Assembly (NCBI RefSeq): GCF_021603645.1
Contig: NZ_BQHJ01000009.1
Coordinates: 276,006-340,005 of the forward strand
DNA length: 64,000 nucleotides
Source: Pseudomonas pseudonitroreducens
Lineage (GTDB): Bacteria > Pseudomonadota > Gammaproteobacteria > Pseudomonadales > Pseudomonadaceae
Direction: 5' to 3'
The position numbers and the translations under genes are program-made. The notes beneath the pieces were generated by a model. The model saw only the letters and a program-made list of their open reading frames with translations, ran no database searches and was not told the DNA's origin. This document shows positions 44,227-52,693 of this stretch, piece after piece (positions within the stretch are counted from its first letter, which is position 1; each line of letters begins with the position of its first letter).

Positions 44227-45288
44227 TCACCATCCTGGATATCGCTGGCAGATCTGCTCGTCATGAGTGCGATCCTCACCGCACTCGCCAGCGTAGACAC
44301 GCGGCACCCTATCAATATCGACGGCTACCTGTTCGATCACTTCGCGCAACTCCAGCGATGCTAGCCAACGCGTGGGAATGCTGGCGCAGCTGAGCTGGAT
44401 ACCGAGCAGATTTCCGGCAATCATTCCGGTACTAACGCTGTCGCCACTGTGATTGACGGCCCAGGTGATGCCTTGCTCGAAGCTGTCGGCCATCAATGCA
44501 CACCATAGCCCGATAGCCAGTGCTTCCTCGGCTGTCCATCCACCTCCCAATAGTGCAATCACTTTGGGGGTGGGCCGAACGCGCTTCTCATGAAATGCCA
44601 ATACGAGTTCGATTAACTCGCGTGTCTCGCTCATGCCCTCTCGGTCTCCGTATTGTTGGAGGCTACCCAGGACGGCCTCCTCCAGCGAACAGGAGTTCGG
44701 TAGGAGGCGGGAGAGGATGTCTGCAAACAGCCCGGCCGCAAGATATCCGGTTGGATGCCCGTGAGTGAGGCGAGCAGACTCAGCCGCCAGTTCGAAGGGT
44801 TCAGGGAAAAATGCATGGGGCGCTACCCTCATGACTCCACCGCAGCCCTTGCTGTCGTTACGCGCTAGCTCGCCAAAAGACTTGCATTCACGCAGTGCCG
44901 ATAAACATGTCATACCGGGGGCGCGACGAGACCAGAGCGCTTGCTGCTGAATCAGCCATCCGTCTTTCGCCACCTCGGTTGCAGGCTCTCCGCCCTGCGT
45001 GAGATACCAGCGCAACAGGGCGTGATGGATCACTGACGGCGGATGGCAAAGACCGCGCGATGCCTGCCTAACTTTGGCGCGCAAAAGTCCCTCCGCTGTG
45101 AACAGCATCATCTGTGTGTCGTCGGTAATCGCCCCTGTGACGCCATAGGCCTGAGCGAAATTCCGGATGCCTGACGAGCCAAACTTTCGCTCAATAGTCG
45201 CCCAATCGAGAAACTCCACTGGAGCCCCCAAGGCATCTCCGACTGCTCCACCGAGCAGGCAGCCCTTGATCCTGTCCAGACGATTCAT
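44227..45288 (-). CDS. ADP-ribosylglycohydrolase (ARH/DraG family)
   Basis: This 353-residue protein is of normal ARH length. It starts RIKGCLLGGAVGDALGAPVEF and has the metal-binding ITDDTQM (Asp56-Asp57) and a C-terminal NHSGDSVSTGMIAGNLLG motif. ARH enzymes use two Mg2+ ions to remove ADP-ribose from Arg, Ser, nucleic acid or small molecules. The ATG at 45288 has TAGGAG upstream. It is divergent from the BrxR-like regulator, with the palindromic operator in between, which ties its expression to that regulator. In a defence island it may reverse a toxin or act on ADP-ribosylated targets; no ADP-ribosyltransferase was recognised nearby. Confidence 0.9.
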   Translation of the reverse strand: MNRLDRIKGCLLGGAVGDALGAPVEFLDWATIERKFGSSGIRNFAQAYGVTGAITDDTQMMLFTAEGLLRAKVRQASRGLCHPPSVIHHALLRWYLTQGGEPATEVAKDGWLIQQQALWSRRAPGMTCLSALRECKSFGELARNDSKGCGGVMRVAPHAFFPEPFELAAESARLTHGHPTGYLAAGLFADILSRLLPNSCSLEEAVLGSLQQYGDREGMSETRELIELVLAFHEKRVRPTPKVIALLGGGWTAEEALAIGLWCALMADSFEQGITWAVNHSGDSVSTGMIAGNLLGIQLSCASIPTRWLASLELREVIEQVAVDIDRVPRVYAGECGEDRTHDEQICQRYPGW

Positions 45289-45570
45289 GTTCAGCTCCTA
45301 AGATTTCTTTAGCCGCGCTGACAAAGTTCAAGCTGGCGCTGCAACTGCTAGTCGTAGGCGCGCACGGCTGCGCTTAACTCCGATCACGCATCACTATTGC
45401 GTTATGTACAGCGAGCACTGCTTTGAACTGTGCGTTAAGTTCCTGACGTGGCTGCCTTGGCCGTGGGAGTTTCCACGAACCCCACATCAGCAGTACCGCC
45501 AGGGCATCCCTGTTGAATCAGTTGAATGACGACGTCAGATTATGTAGCTTTGAGCGACATATCCATGGTG

Positions 45571-45588
45571 TTTACCTGTACAGGTAAA
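45571..45588. promoter_or_regulatory. Perfect 18-bp palindromic operator
   Basis: TTTACCTGTACAGGTAAA is a perfect inverted repeat, 23 bp before the regulator ATG at 45612 and 12 bp before its AAGGAGG ribosome site. BrxR and CapW type WYL regulators bind such palindromes in their own promoters and repress them. It lies on the divergent side of the ARH gene and could control both. Confidence 0.8.
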
Positions 45589-45611
45589 GTTTTCAAACAC
45601 AAGGAGGCTTA

Positions 45612-46484
45612 ATGAAACGCAAGCAGTCGATCGAATCTGTCCGCTGGGATCTGGCGCTGCGCTATCGCCTGATCGAAACTGTTGCCTGGTGGGAAGGCCG
45701 ACTGACTACGGGACATCTGATGCAGAGCTTCGGTATCAGTCGGCAGCAGGCGTCGAAGGACATCAACACCTACATCGCCGAGCATGCGCCTAAAAACTTG
45801 ACATATGACAAGCACCTGAAGGGCTATGTCCCAAGTCTAAAGTTCTCGCCAAAGTTCATCGACAATAGCGCTAGCGCCTACCTTCACCTGTTGAGCCAGA
45901 ACAAAGAGCGAGCGCCACACATCGAGGGCCTGGCCCTGGCTTATGCGCATACCGAAGTGCTGAAGGTGCCTGATCGCTCTGTACGTCCGGAGGTGTTGCG
46001 CCCTTTGGTAAGAGCTTGCCGTGAAGGGCTGCGTCTGGAGTGCGAATATGTCTCTCTGGCCAATCCGGTGCCAGAGACACGCCTCATTGCCCCGCACACC
46101 CTCATCTACACCGGCATGCGCTGGCATGTCCGTGCCTTCTGCGAGAAGAATCGAGACTATCGTGACTTCGTCCTTAGCCGTTTCCGCGGTGAACCGGACG
46201 TACTGGATGTCTCTGAAAATGGACGAGAAGAGGACGTAGGTTGGTCCTCCGAAGTGACTGTGATCATTGAGGCCGACCCACGCCTGAAGTCGGATCAGAA
46301 AGCTATCGTCGCACAGGACTATGGCATGCAGCAGGAGCAACTGCTGATCCCCAGCCGCGGTGCTCTGGTGCAGTACGTGCTGCAGCGTTATCAGATTGAT
46401 CCGAACAAGATCCAGGCTAAGGCTGCTGCGCAGCAGATCGTGGTGGCGAACCTGGAAGAGCTTCGGCAGTGGATCTATCAGTGA
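45612..46484 (+). CDS. BrxR/CapW-like WYL-domain transcription regulator
   Basis: This 290-residue protein has a winged-helix N-terminus (about 10-70, LMQSFGISRQQASKDINTYI), a WYL domain (about 125-205, with CEYVSLANP, LIYTGMRWHVRAFCE and DFVLSRF) and a C-terminal WCX-type extension. This is the architecture of BrxR, CapW and related defence-island repressors, which sense a nucleic-acid or nucleotide ligand through WYL and release a palindromic operator. The strong AAGGAGG ribosome site and adjacent 18-bp palindrome support autoregulation. It is followed by the HEPN gene on the same strand and divergent from the ARH gene. Confidence 0.88.
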   Translation: MKRKQSIESVRWDLALRYRLIETVAWWEGRLTTGHLMQSFGISRQQASKDINTYIAEHAPKNLTYDKHLKGYVPSLKFSPKFIDNSASAYLHLLSQNKERAPHIEGLALAYAHTEVLKVPDRSVRPEVLRPLVRACREGLRLECEYVSLANPVPETRLIAPHTLIYTGMRWHVRAFCEKNRDYRDFVLSRFRGEPDVLDVSENGREEDVGWSSEVTVIIEADPRLKSDQKAIVAQDYGMQQEQLLIPSRGALVQYVLQRYQIDPNKIQAKAAAQQIVVANLEELRQWIYQ

Positions 46485-46656
46485 CGGGGCAATTCAGTGC
46501 TACGGAGCGAATCGTTTAGCCGAACCCAGCGAGTTGATCTGCGCCGTCAATCTACAGTACCCACGTCTCTGCTAGGCGATGTTACAACGCATCACCATGG
46601 TTCCAGCGCCTCAACAGCGCTGCTATCGTTGTGCTATCACAGCAGGGAGCCGTTCT

Positions 46657-47304
46657 ATGCAGTATCAGACCTTGAAGGAACGCCATCGCCGGGAGCGCGA
46701 TGGCCAACATCCGAACTTGCGCCTGCGTGTGCATCGTGCCTTGAGTTGGCTCGACCGCGCCGAGCAGGCGGACGACCTCGATGGTCGCTTCATCTTCCTG
46801 TGGATCGCTTTCAACGCTGCCTACGCCTGCGAGATCGACGAACGTCAGCGTCTTTCGGAGCAGGAGACATTCAAGGCGTTTCTGGAAAAACTTTGCTCGC
46901 TCGACGAAGGCAAGTGCATCGATGCGCTTATCTGGCAGGAGTTTTCCAGCAGCATCCGTGTGCTGCTGGATAACCAATATGTTTTCCAGAGCTTCTGGGA
47001 TCACCAGTGCGGCAAGATCGACGAAAGCACCTGGAGAGCCCGCTTCGCTAGCGGCAAAAGAACCGCTCAATTGGCCCTGGCCAGCGGCAATACTCCGGCC
47101 TTGCTTGGCGTGCTGTTCAATCGCCTCTATACGCTGCGCAACCAACTTATCCACGGCGGTGCGACCTGGGGCGGTTCGGTCAACCGCGAGCAGATGCGCG
47201 ACTGCACGAACCTGCTGGGCAAACTGGTGCCTCTGATTGTTGAGTCGATGATGGATAGCCCGGACACCCTATGGGGGGATGCCTGTTATCCGGTGGTGAA
47301 TTAG
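46657..47304 (+). CDS. HEPN-domain protein (Apea-like)
   Basis: This 215-residue helical protein has the HEPN signature R-N-x3-H as RNQLIH (Arg161-His166) followed by GG. It also has an early FIFLWIAFNAAYA helix typical of Apea-like HEPN domains. HEPN proteins are commonly metal-independent RNases in toxin-antitoxin or abortive-infection systems. The ATG at 46657 has GGGAG upstream; a longer frame starts at 46579. It lies 172 bp after the WYL regulator on the same strand, and no nucleotidyltransferase antitoxin was seen next to it. RNase activity is plausible but not shown. Confidence 0.7.
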   Translation: MQYQTLKERHRRERDGQHPNLRLRVHRALSWLDRAEQADDLDGRFIFLWIAFNAAYACEIDERQRLSEQETFKAFLEKLCSLDEGKCIDALIWQEFSSSIRVLLDNQYVFQSFWDHQCGKIDESTWRARFASGKRTAQLALASGNTPALLGVLFNRLYTLRNQLIHGGATWGGSVNREQMRDCTNLLGKLVPLIVESMMDSPDTLWGDACYPVVN

Positions 47305-47313
47305 CCCTGCACG

Positions 47314-47348
47314 TCAGGCGCCCGTTGCGTCATGCAGCGGGCGCCTGA
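47314..47348. terminator. Hairpin between convergent HEPN and LeoA-like genes
   Basis: Arms TCAGGCGCCCG and CGGGCGCCTGA are perfectly complementary (11 bp) around a 13-nt loop. They lie between convergent genes. The T-run is poor, so this is a probable bidirectional pause or terminator. Confidence 0.6.
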
Positions 47349-47354
47349 ACGGAT

Positions 47355-49058
47355 TCAGTCCAGTGTCCTGAATTCTGCGTCGATGCTTTCTGCTTCGGCT
47401 CGCCATGCCTGGAAGCGCTGCTGACGTCCGCGGCCTTCATTCAGACTGCTTTGCAGTTCTTGTCGGCGGCTATTGAGCAGCAGGTAGTCGGGGAAGAACT
47501 CTTCCTTGAAGCGCTCGGAGTTCACGAGGTTGAGGAAGTCCTGACGCTGCTGTTCGAAGTTGTCGACCATTTCTGCAATAGCCTTTTTGAATGCCTCTTC
47601 GCGCTTGTACTGTTCCCAGCTATCCCAGGCTTCGAGGGCCACGCCGAGAGCGGCCAGTGCCCCGTTGGCGCCTTTGGCGAACTTCACTGCGCCCCAGGGT
47701 TTGAACTTCAGATACTTGCCAATATCCATGCCTACCGTCTTGGCAATCGTAGTGATGCCATCGCGTGCGGCCAGTACCGTGGTGTTGTTGATCAGGTTGC
47801 CTTTGAGCAGGTGGTTGATGCCCTGCTTGCCCAGCGCCGAGACAGTGGTGTTGAAGTGGTTGACCTCGTTGTCGAAGCCGACCTGCATCTTTTCGACCTC
47901 GAGCGTGATCGACTGGGTCTGGCGGCTGAATTCATTCTGGAGGCGCGTGGCCAGGATAATGCCTTCAGCACCGACCTCTCGTTCGAAGAAGTCTCCGAAG
48001 GTTTCCAGGCTGCAACCCTTGGCCTGAAGAATCAGATCGGAGAAGTAGCGTGTGGCGAACTCGCGCAGGTTGATGCGTGCGTCTTCGATTTGCTGACCGG
48101 TCGCTGCCAGCTGTTTGGTCAGACGAGCATTGAGCTCGTCGAGCTTTCCGACTTCCTGGGAAACCTTCTGGTCGTTTTCGATGGCGACCGGCAACTGGTG
48201 GTTGAGCACGTCACGGATCACGCTAGCACGCATTTCGTTGGCCAGCGCGGCGCTGCCACCGTTTTGCCGGATTTTTCCAGTGGTGGCCGATTGCAGCGTG
48301 GCGATGTGCGACAGCGCCTTGAACTGTTCGAGATTGGCCAGCCAGTGATCTACCCCCAGATCGAAGGGGTTGGCCGCCACGGCGACGATGGACAGCTCCG
48401 CCGCTTCCTGATCGTTCAGCCCGACCAGTTCGCGAAGGCGACCTGTCACGTTGTTTTGCTTCACCTGCAGGTTGGCCTGGTAGTCCTGCTCGTCCTCCAC
48501 GTCGGCAACTTCGTCGAAGCGACTGAGGACAAAAACGGTACGCGGCAACAGGTCCAGGGTGCGGAACAACCAGTTGAGGTCTTCCTTGTGGCTTTCCTTG
48601 ATGGGGTTGGTCGAGTTCATCACATAAAGCACCAGATGAGCTTCGCTCACGTACTTCTTGGTGATGTCCTTGTATTTCTCGATGGTGTGAGTTTCGGCAT
48701 TTTCCTGTTCCTTGAAACCGAACAACCCGGGGGTGTCGATTAGCACGAAGTCTTCGCCGACTTCGTAGACTTTCACCTCGTTGGAGGATTCCTGGTGGCT
48801 GATCTTCATGCTGGATTTGTCCAGCCTCTCCATCCACGCCGCCGCGATCGAGGTCTTGCCTTCGGAGAAGCCGCCAATCAGGGCGACCTTGAGTTTTTCG
48901 CCAGCTACGCTGTCGATGGCATTTTGCAGCTTGCCGCTCAGGACAGGGTCAATGGAAACGCCAGCCTCCACTCCCTGTCCGAGGAAACGTTGCAGCTTTC
49001 CGAGCAGATCCAGTGCGCGCGTCTGCTGGGCCTTGAAGGTGTCGAGCGTGTTTTCCAT
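47355..49058 (-). CDS. Dynamin-like GTPase, LeoA-like (Eleos)
   Basis: This 567-residue GTPase has GGFSEGKTS (residues 62-70) as P-loop and IDTPGLFG (about 107-114) as G3. VFVLSRFDEV lies where NKxD is expected, so base recognition is variant. A helical bundle makes up the rest, with a weakly hydrophobic glycine/alanine stretch (AKGANGALAALGVALEAW). Size and order match LeoA, a bacterial dynamin-like protein linked to vesicles and later to the Eleos anti-phage system. Its ATG shares one base with the stop of the upstream gene (TAATG), so the two large GTPases are coupled. The GTPase fold is clear; the system name is from recall. Confidence 0.82.
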   Translation of the reverse strand: MENTLDTFKAQQTRALDLLGKLQRFLGQGVEAGVSIDPVLSGKLQNAIDSVAGEKLKVALIGGFSEGKTSIAAAWMERLDKSSMKISHQESSNEVKVYEVGEDFVLIDTPGLFGFKEQENAETHTIEKYKDITKKYVSEAHLVLYVMNSTNPIKESHKEDLNWLFRTLDLLPRTVFVLSRFDEVADVEDEQDYQANLQVKQNNVTGRLRELVGLNDQEAAELSIVAVAANPFDLGVDHWLANLEQFKALSHIATLQSATTGKIRQNGGSAALANEMRASVIRDVLNHQLPVAIENDQKVSQEVGKLDELNARLTKQLAATGQQIEDARINLREFATRYFSDLILQAKGCSLETFGDFFEREVGAEGIILATRLQNEFSRQTQSITLEVEKMQVGFDNEVNHFNTTVSALGKQGINHLLKGNLINNTTVLAARDGITTIAKTVGMDIGKYLKFKPWGAVKFAKGANGALAALGVALEAWDSWEQYKREEAFKKAIAEMVDNFEQQRQDFLNLVNSERFKEEFFPDYLLLNSRRQELQSSLNEGRGRQQRFQAWRAEAESIDAEFRTLD

Positions 49059-52000
49059 TACAGATTTCCTGCGATTTCAATTTGGCGGGAGAGGGCATTC
49101 AACTGACTGGTCGACTGGCTCAACGTCTTTACCAGTGCGACAGTCTGTTTGGAGGGGGCTTCGATGGCTTGTTCGAGCTGGCTGAATTTCTGCTGCATCT
49201 CGGGCAAGGTACCTTTCAGAGCATCGCGTAGCGATTTGCGCAACTGCTCGGAGATGCTGCGCAAGTTTTCATCGACAGATTTTTTCTGTTGAGACTTCTG
49301 GTAATCCGAGTCGAAGAAGCTCCACACGGCTTTCGCAAAAGAAAAAACCAACCCTGCCAAGCCTATCGCTAGGATCCAGCCGCCCGTTCCAAGAACTGCG
49401 GCAATGGCGCCGCCTATCGTCACGAGGAGGCTTCCCACCTTGATGCCATTATCAAGATCAAGTTTGAAGTTGAATTTTCCGTTCAACTGGGTGCTGTTGA
49501 GCTTGGCGTAAATAGCGTTCAGCTCATGGGCCTGTTTTTCGAAGCGATTCAGAATGTCTTCGACATCCTTCTGAAAGCGCTCGATTTCTTTACCCATGGT
49601 TTCTGGGAGCTGTTTGCTCAGTTGTTTTTGCTGGCTGTCAATTTTGCTCTGGAGGGCATCCTTGAACTCGTCGTTGCTGATATCGCTCTCGATAAGCGTA
49701 TACATCTGCTTACGTACTTTGCTGGCGAAATCGTCGATCAGCGTTTCTCCGCAGGACTCCAGACGCTGTTTCAGGGCTTTGAAGCTACTGTTCAACTGGC
49801 TCTTGGCACTGTCTCCGTCCTGGTGGAGCTTTTCCGATAGCTCGGAAAAGTTTCGTTGAACACCCACGAGGGTGGTGTTGGCCTGGTTGAGCGTCTCCTT
49901 TGCTTTGTTGAAGTTGGCCCGAGTGATCTTGGCTTTTCCATCGTGGATCAACTGCTCGCCCAGCTGCTTTAGAAAATCACGTATTCCGGACTTTTCCAGC
50001 AATTCGTCGGAGCTGAAGTCCGCGAGGCTCTTGCTACGATCCTTGGCGTTCTTCGAATCCGGGACGAAGTGATCGGTCGATACCAGGAATGCAGGCCGTG
50101 CGGAGAGCGGGAAAACGTCGCGGTAGTGGTTGCCAAGCTGCTCGCGCATTTTTTCGTTCAGCCCGGCGAGGCTGGTGTTCTCGTCATCCGAGGTTAGCGG
50201 TCGGCCAGCCAGCGAGTGCTTGGGGTTGTTGATCTTCTTGTTGAAGATTGTCCACACCTCGGTTTGCGCTCCCAGATGTTGCTTGATCTTCTCGAGCGTG
50301 CCTTGACGCTGTTCATCGCCGGTTTGCGGCGGCGCGGGCTGATTGGTGACATAGAACACCGCGTGTGCGGTCTGGACGGCACGTTCAATCTCGCTGAGTA
50401 CCAGGCCTTCCTTACCTTCGATACCGGGCACGTCCAACAGGGCGAAGGGGTAGCCGTTCAGCTCGAGGTCATAACGCTGTGTTTGACGGGTGAAGTCGGC
50501 TCTGCCGTCGCCGATGATTCCACCGTCAGCTTGCCTCTCCAGTTCAGCCAGCAGTTGCGCCAGCTGACTTTCATTTTCCAGACGCTGTTTCGCCAGGAGC
50601 TGCTGATGTTGCGTCACCTCTGCCTGTTGCGCGACAAGCGCTGCATTGGCGCTGTCCCGTGCCATCACGATTTCGCCCAATTGCCGCTCCAGGACAAGCT
50701 GCTCCTGCTCGGCCCGCTGTTGTTCGGCGTCCAGGGTCGCGGAGGTACTGTCGCGTGTCGCCGTGGCCGCTGACAGCTTGGCAGTGGCCTGATTCAGTTC
50801 GATCTCTTCCGGCATTTTTCTGAACAGATTCAACAGTTTCTGCCAGAGAGAAGCGGTGCGTATGCGCTCGGCGAGGAGGGTTTGCAGGCGGGAGACGGCC
50901 TCAAGGGCGTCATGGTGCAGTTGCTCGTGCTGCTGGAGCGTTCTACCCAGTGAGTGCGTCAACTCGCCAGATCGGGCATTGGCCTGGTCGAGGGCGGTAT
51001 GGGCCTCCCTGAGTGGTTGTTCGTATCGTTGCAGCGTGGCACTCAACTGCTGCGCCAGTTCGCCGAGTCGAGTTTCAGTTTGTGAGATGGCCTGTTGCAG
51101 CCGCTGCAGATTCTCTTCACTCAGACCATGCTTGTCGCGGAGTTCGCGGAACGCTTGCTGGCTGGCCAGCTTGTCGGGCTCCTGGAGCAGAATGCGCAAG
51201 GTCTCGATGAGGGTCGACTTGCCCGCGCCGGTTTCTCCGTAGAAGGCAATGGTGAACGTGTTCCACTCAGCATTCCGTTCTAAATCGGCAAGCTGTTTGC
51301 TTAGCGCTGCCTGGTGCTCAGCGAGTAGCGTGTGTGCTTCCTTTTGCGCCTTGTCCAGGGCTTCGTCGGCGGCGGGGTGGCGCAGTTTGCCTATGATGCG
51401 TGCCAGTTCGTCACTGATTCTCTGGTAAATATCGCCTGGGCTGTTCAGTTCAAGTGTCATGTCTTGTTCTTCGACGGTTCTTTCGGGCGGTGGTGCTGGC
51501 GTGAATACGTCAGTGGGGGCTTGAGCAGGCTCTGGCGAGCTGGGCTTGGACGCTTTGAAGCCTGTTTCGGCCAACACCTCGGGTAGTCGCTCCCAGTAAT
51601 CGGTGTGGCCAAAGTCGTTCATCTCAATGCTCTCGAAATGCTCGACCTCGTTACGCCCTAGGGAGGTTTCCCCCCAGTTCAACAGCAGGGTCTTGTCTGC
51701 CTTGGAATAGGCATTGATCAGGCGGCCCTGGAGCAGCCCGCGCATTTGCTGCGCTTCGACGGCTGTTACTTCGACTGCGGCGGCCATCAGCAGCACATCG
51801 TTAATCGCTAGCTGCTGCCGCTTTGTGAAGGTTCTCAGGCTGCTGATGACCACCCGACCTCCGAGCGAGTGGCCGATCAGGTTGATAGTTTCAACCTGTG
51901 GGTGGTCGCGGCGCAGGTACTCGCTCAATTGTTCAAGTAGCACTGCACCCATTCTTTCCGCCCGTGAGCGGGCGTCAGTAAAGTTGCTCCTCCGGTCCTT

Positions 52001-52297
52001 GGCGAAAGAGCTCGCCAGGCCCCAATAAGCGAGGGGGGCCCCAGTACCTCCTGTCACCAAAGTCAGACCCGCTGCGCCAAGTGCCAAAAGCGAAGACTTG
52101 TCGAAATGAAGGTAGTGATTCGAGGGCCAGAACGCGAAGATGTTGGTGTAGTTCCTGAGTTGGCCGGGAATTTTGTCGAGCAGGAGCTTTTTATCCTCGT
52201 CGCTATGCCCGGCGCTGTAGCCGTGAATGAAGATATTGGCTTCTGTCGCGTTATGGCTGGTCGCCGGCGAAGCCTGGAAACTGAATGGTTGGTGCAT
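49058..52297 (-). CDS. Alpha/beta-hydrolase fused to a dynamin-like GTPase (LeoBC-like)
   Basis: This is a 1079-residue protein. Residues 20-250 form an alpha/beta hydrolase with FIHGYSAGHS and the nucleophile elbow IGHSLGGR (Ser144), with NDFGHTDYW near 228-235 as the acid/His region. A dynamin GTPase then begins with FYGETGAGKST (352-362). Its G3 motif LLDVPGIEGKEG comes only near 620, because about 250 residues of Gln/Glu/Ala-rich coiled coil are inserted. FNKKINN is a possible G4. Two adjacent hydrophobic segments near 955-995 (LLVTIGGAIAAVLGTGG, LAIGLAGLVFSFAKAV) could insert in membrane. It pairs with the LeoA-like gene. The fusion suggests lipid cleavage joined to membrane remodelling. 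Confidence 0.82.
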   Translation of the reverse strand: MHQPFSFQASPATSHNATEANIFIHGYSAGHSDEDKKLLLDKIPGQLRNYTNIFAFWPSNHYLHFDKSSLLALGAAGLTLVTGGTGAPLAYWGLASSFAKDRRSNFTDARSRAERMGAVLLEQLSEYLRRDHPQVETINLIGHSLGGRVVISSLRTFTKRQQLAINDVLLMAAAVEVTAVEAQQMRGLLQGRLINAYSKADKTLLLNWGETSLGRNEVEHFESIEMNDFGHTDYWERLPEVLAETGFKASKPSSPEPAQAPTDVFTPAPPPERTVEEQDMTLELNSPGDIYQRISDELARIIGKLRHPAADEALDKAQKEAHTLLAEHQAALSKQLADLERNAEWNTFTIAFYGETGAGKSTLIETLRILLQEPDKLASQQAFRELRDKHGLSEENLQRLQQAISQTETRLGELAQQLSATLQRYEQPLREAHTALDQANARSGELTHSLGRTLQQHEQLHHDALEAVSRLQTLLAERIRTASLWQKLLNLFRKMPEEIELNQATAKLSAATATRDSTSATLDAEQQRAEQEQLVLERQLGEIVMARDSANAALVAQQAEVTQHQQLLAKQRLENESQLAQLLAELERQADGGIIGDGRADFTRQTQRYDLELNGYPFALLDVPGIEGKEGLVLSEIERAVQTAHAVFYVTNQPAPPQTGDEQRQGTLEKIKQHLGAQTEVWTIFNKKINNPKHSLAGRPLTSDDENTSLAGLNEKMREQLGNHYRDVFPLSARPAFLVSTDHFVPDSKNAKDRSKSLADFSSDELLEKSGIRDFLKQLGEQLIHDGKAKITRANFNKAKETLNQANTTLVGVQRNFSELSEKLHQDGDSAKSQLNSSFKALKQRLESCGETLIDDFASKVRKQMYTLIESDISNDEFKDALQSKIDSQQKQLSKQLPETMGKEIERFQKDVEDILNRFEKQAHELNAIYAKLNSTQLNGKFNFKLDLDNGIKVGSLLVTIGGAIAAVLGTGGWILAIGLAGLVFSFAKAVWSFFDSDYQKSQQKKSVDENLRSISEQLRKSLRDALKGTLPEMQQKFSQLEQAIEAPSKQTVALVKTLSQSTSQLNALSRQIEIAGNL

Positions 52298-52316
52298 GGA
52301 ATCTCCTTATCCGAGG

Positions 52317-52586
52317 CTACAGCCAGCGCTTGGCGACCATGGGGATCAGCTGCAGGCACAAGCCCGCACAGGCGAAAACGGCAATTATCTTGGCTACGAT
52401 TAGCAAGAAGCCCTGTAGGTCGCTGAACAAAACACCCACGACTACGCCCAGACCGGCGATTAGTGCCGCGATCAGCAAGAGGCCAATGTAAGGACGCAGT
52501 AACCGTGATGCGGCTCCTAGTTCGATGAGGCTTACAAGGGCGCCTAGCGCGATGAGAAATATGACGATGCCAACCACAATGGCCAT
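52317..52586 (-). CDS. Small membrane protein, 89 residues
   Basis: This 89-residue protein has three hydrophobic segments: IVVGIVIFLIALGALVSL, YIGLLLIAALIAGLGVVVGVL and FLLIVAKIIAVFACAGL. It should be an integral inner-membrane protein with short loops. It sits between the WYL regulator and the hydrolase-dynamin gene on the same strand, 19 bp before the latter. This makes it a plausible membrane partner of the dynamin pair. No family is recognised. Confidence 0.7.
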   Translation of the reverse strand: MAIVVGIVIFLIALGALVSLIELGAASRLLRPYIGLLLIAALIAGLGVVVGVLFSDLQGFLLIVAKIIAVFACAGLCLQLIPMVAKRWL

Positions 52587-52693
52587 GATTTATCTGTCGG
52601 TACCTTGATTGTGTTTTTGCAAGAGGGTTCGTTCTGGGGCTGTCGAGTCGAGTTGTTGTGATGCACGACTGATTCATTCACCGTTCGCCTCGT

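Noticed and set aside
47451-48743. 430-codon plus-strand open frame opposite the LeoA-like gene
   Set aside because: The minus strand encodes a GTPase with intact motifs and a coupled start. The plus frame has no ribosome site and mirrors the codon bias of the true gene.
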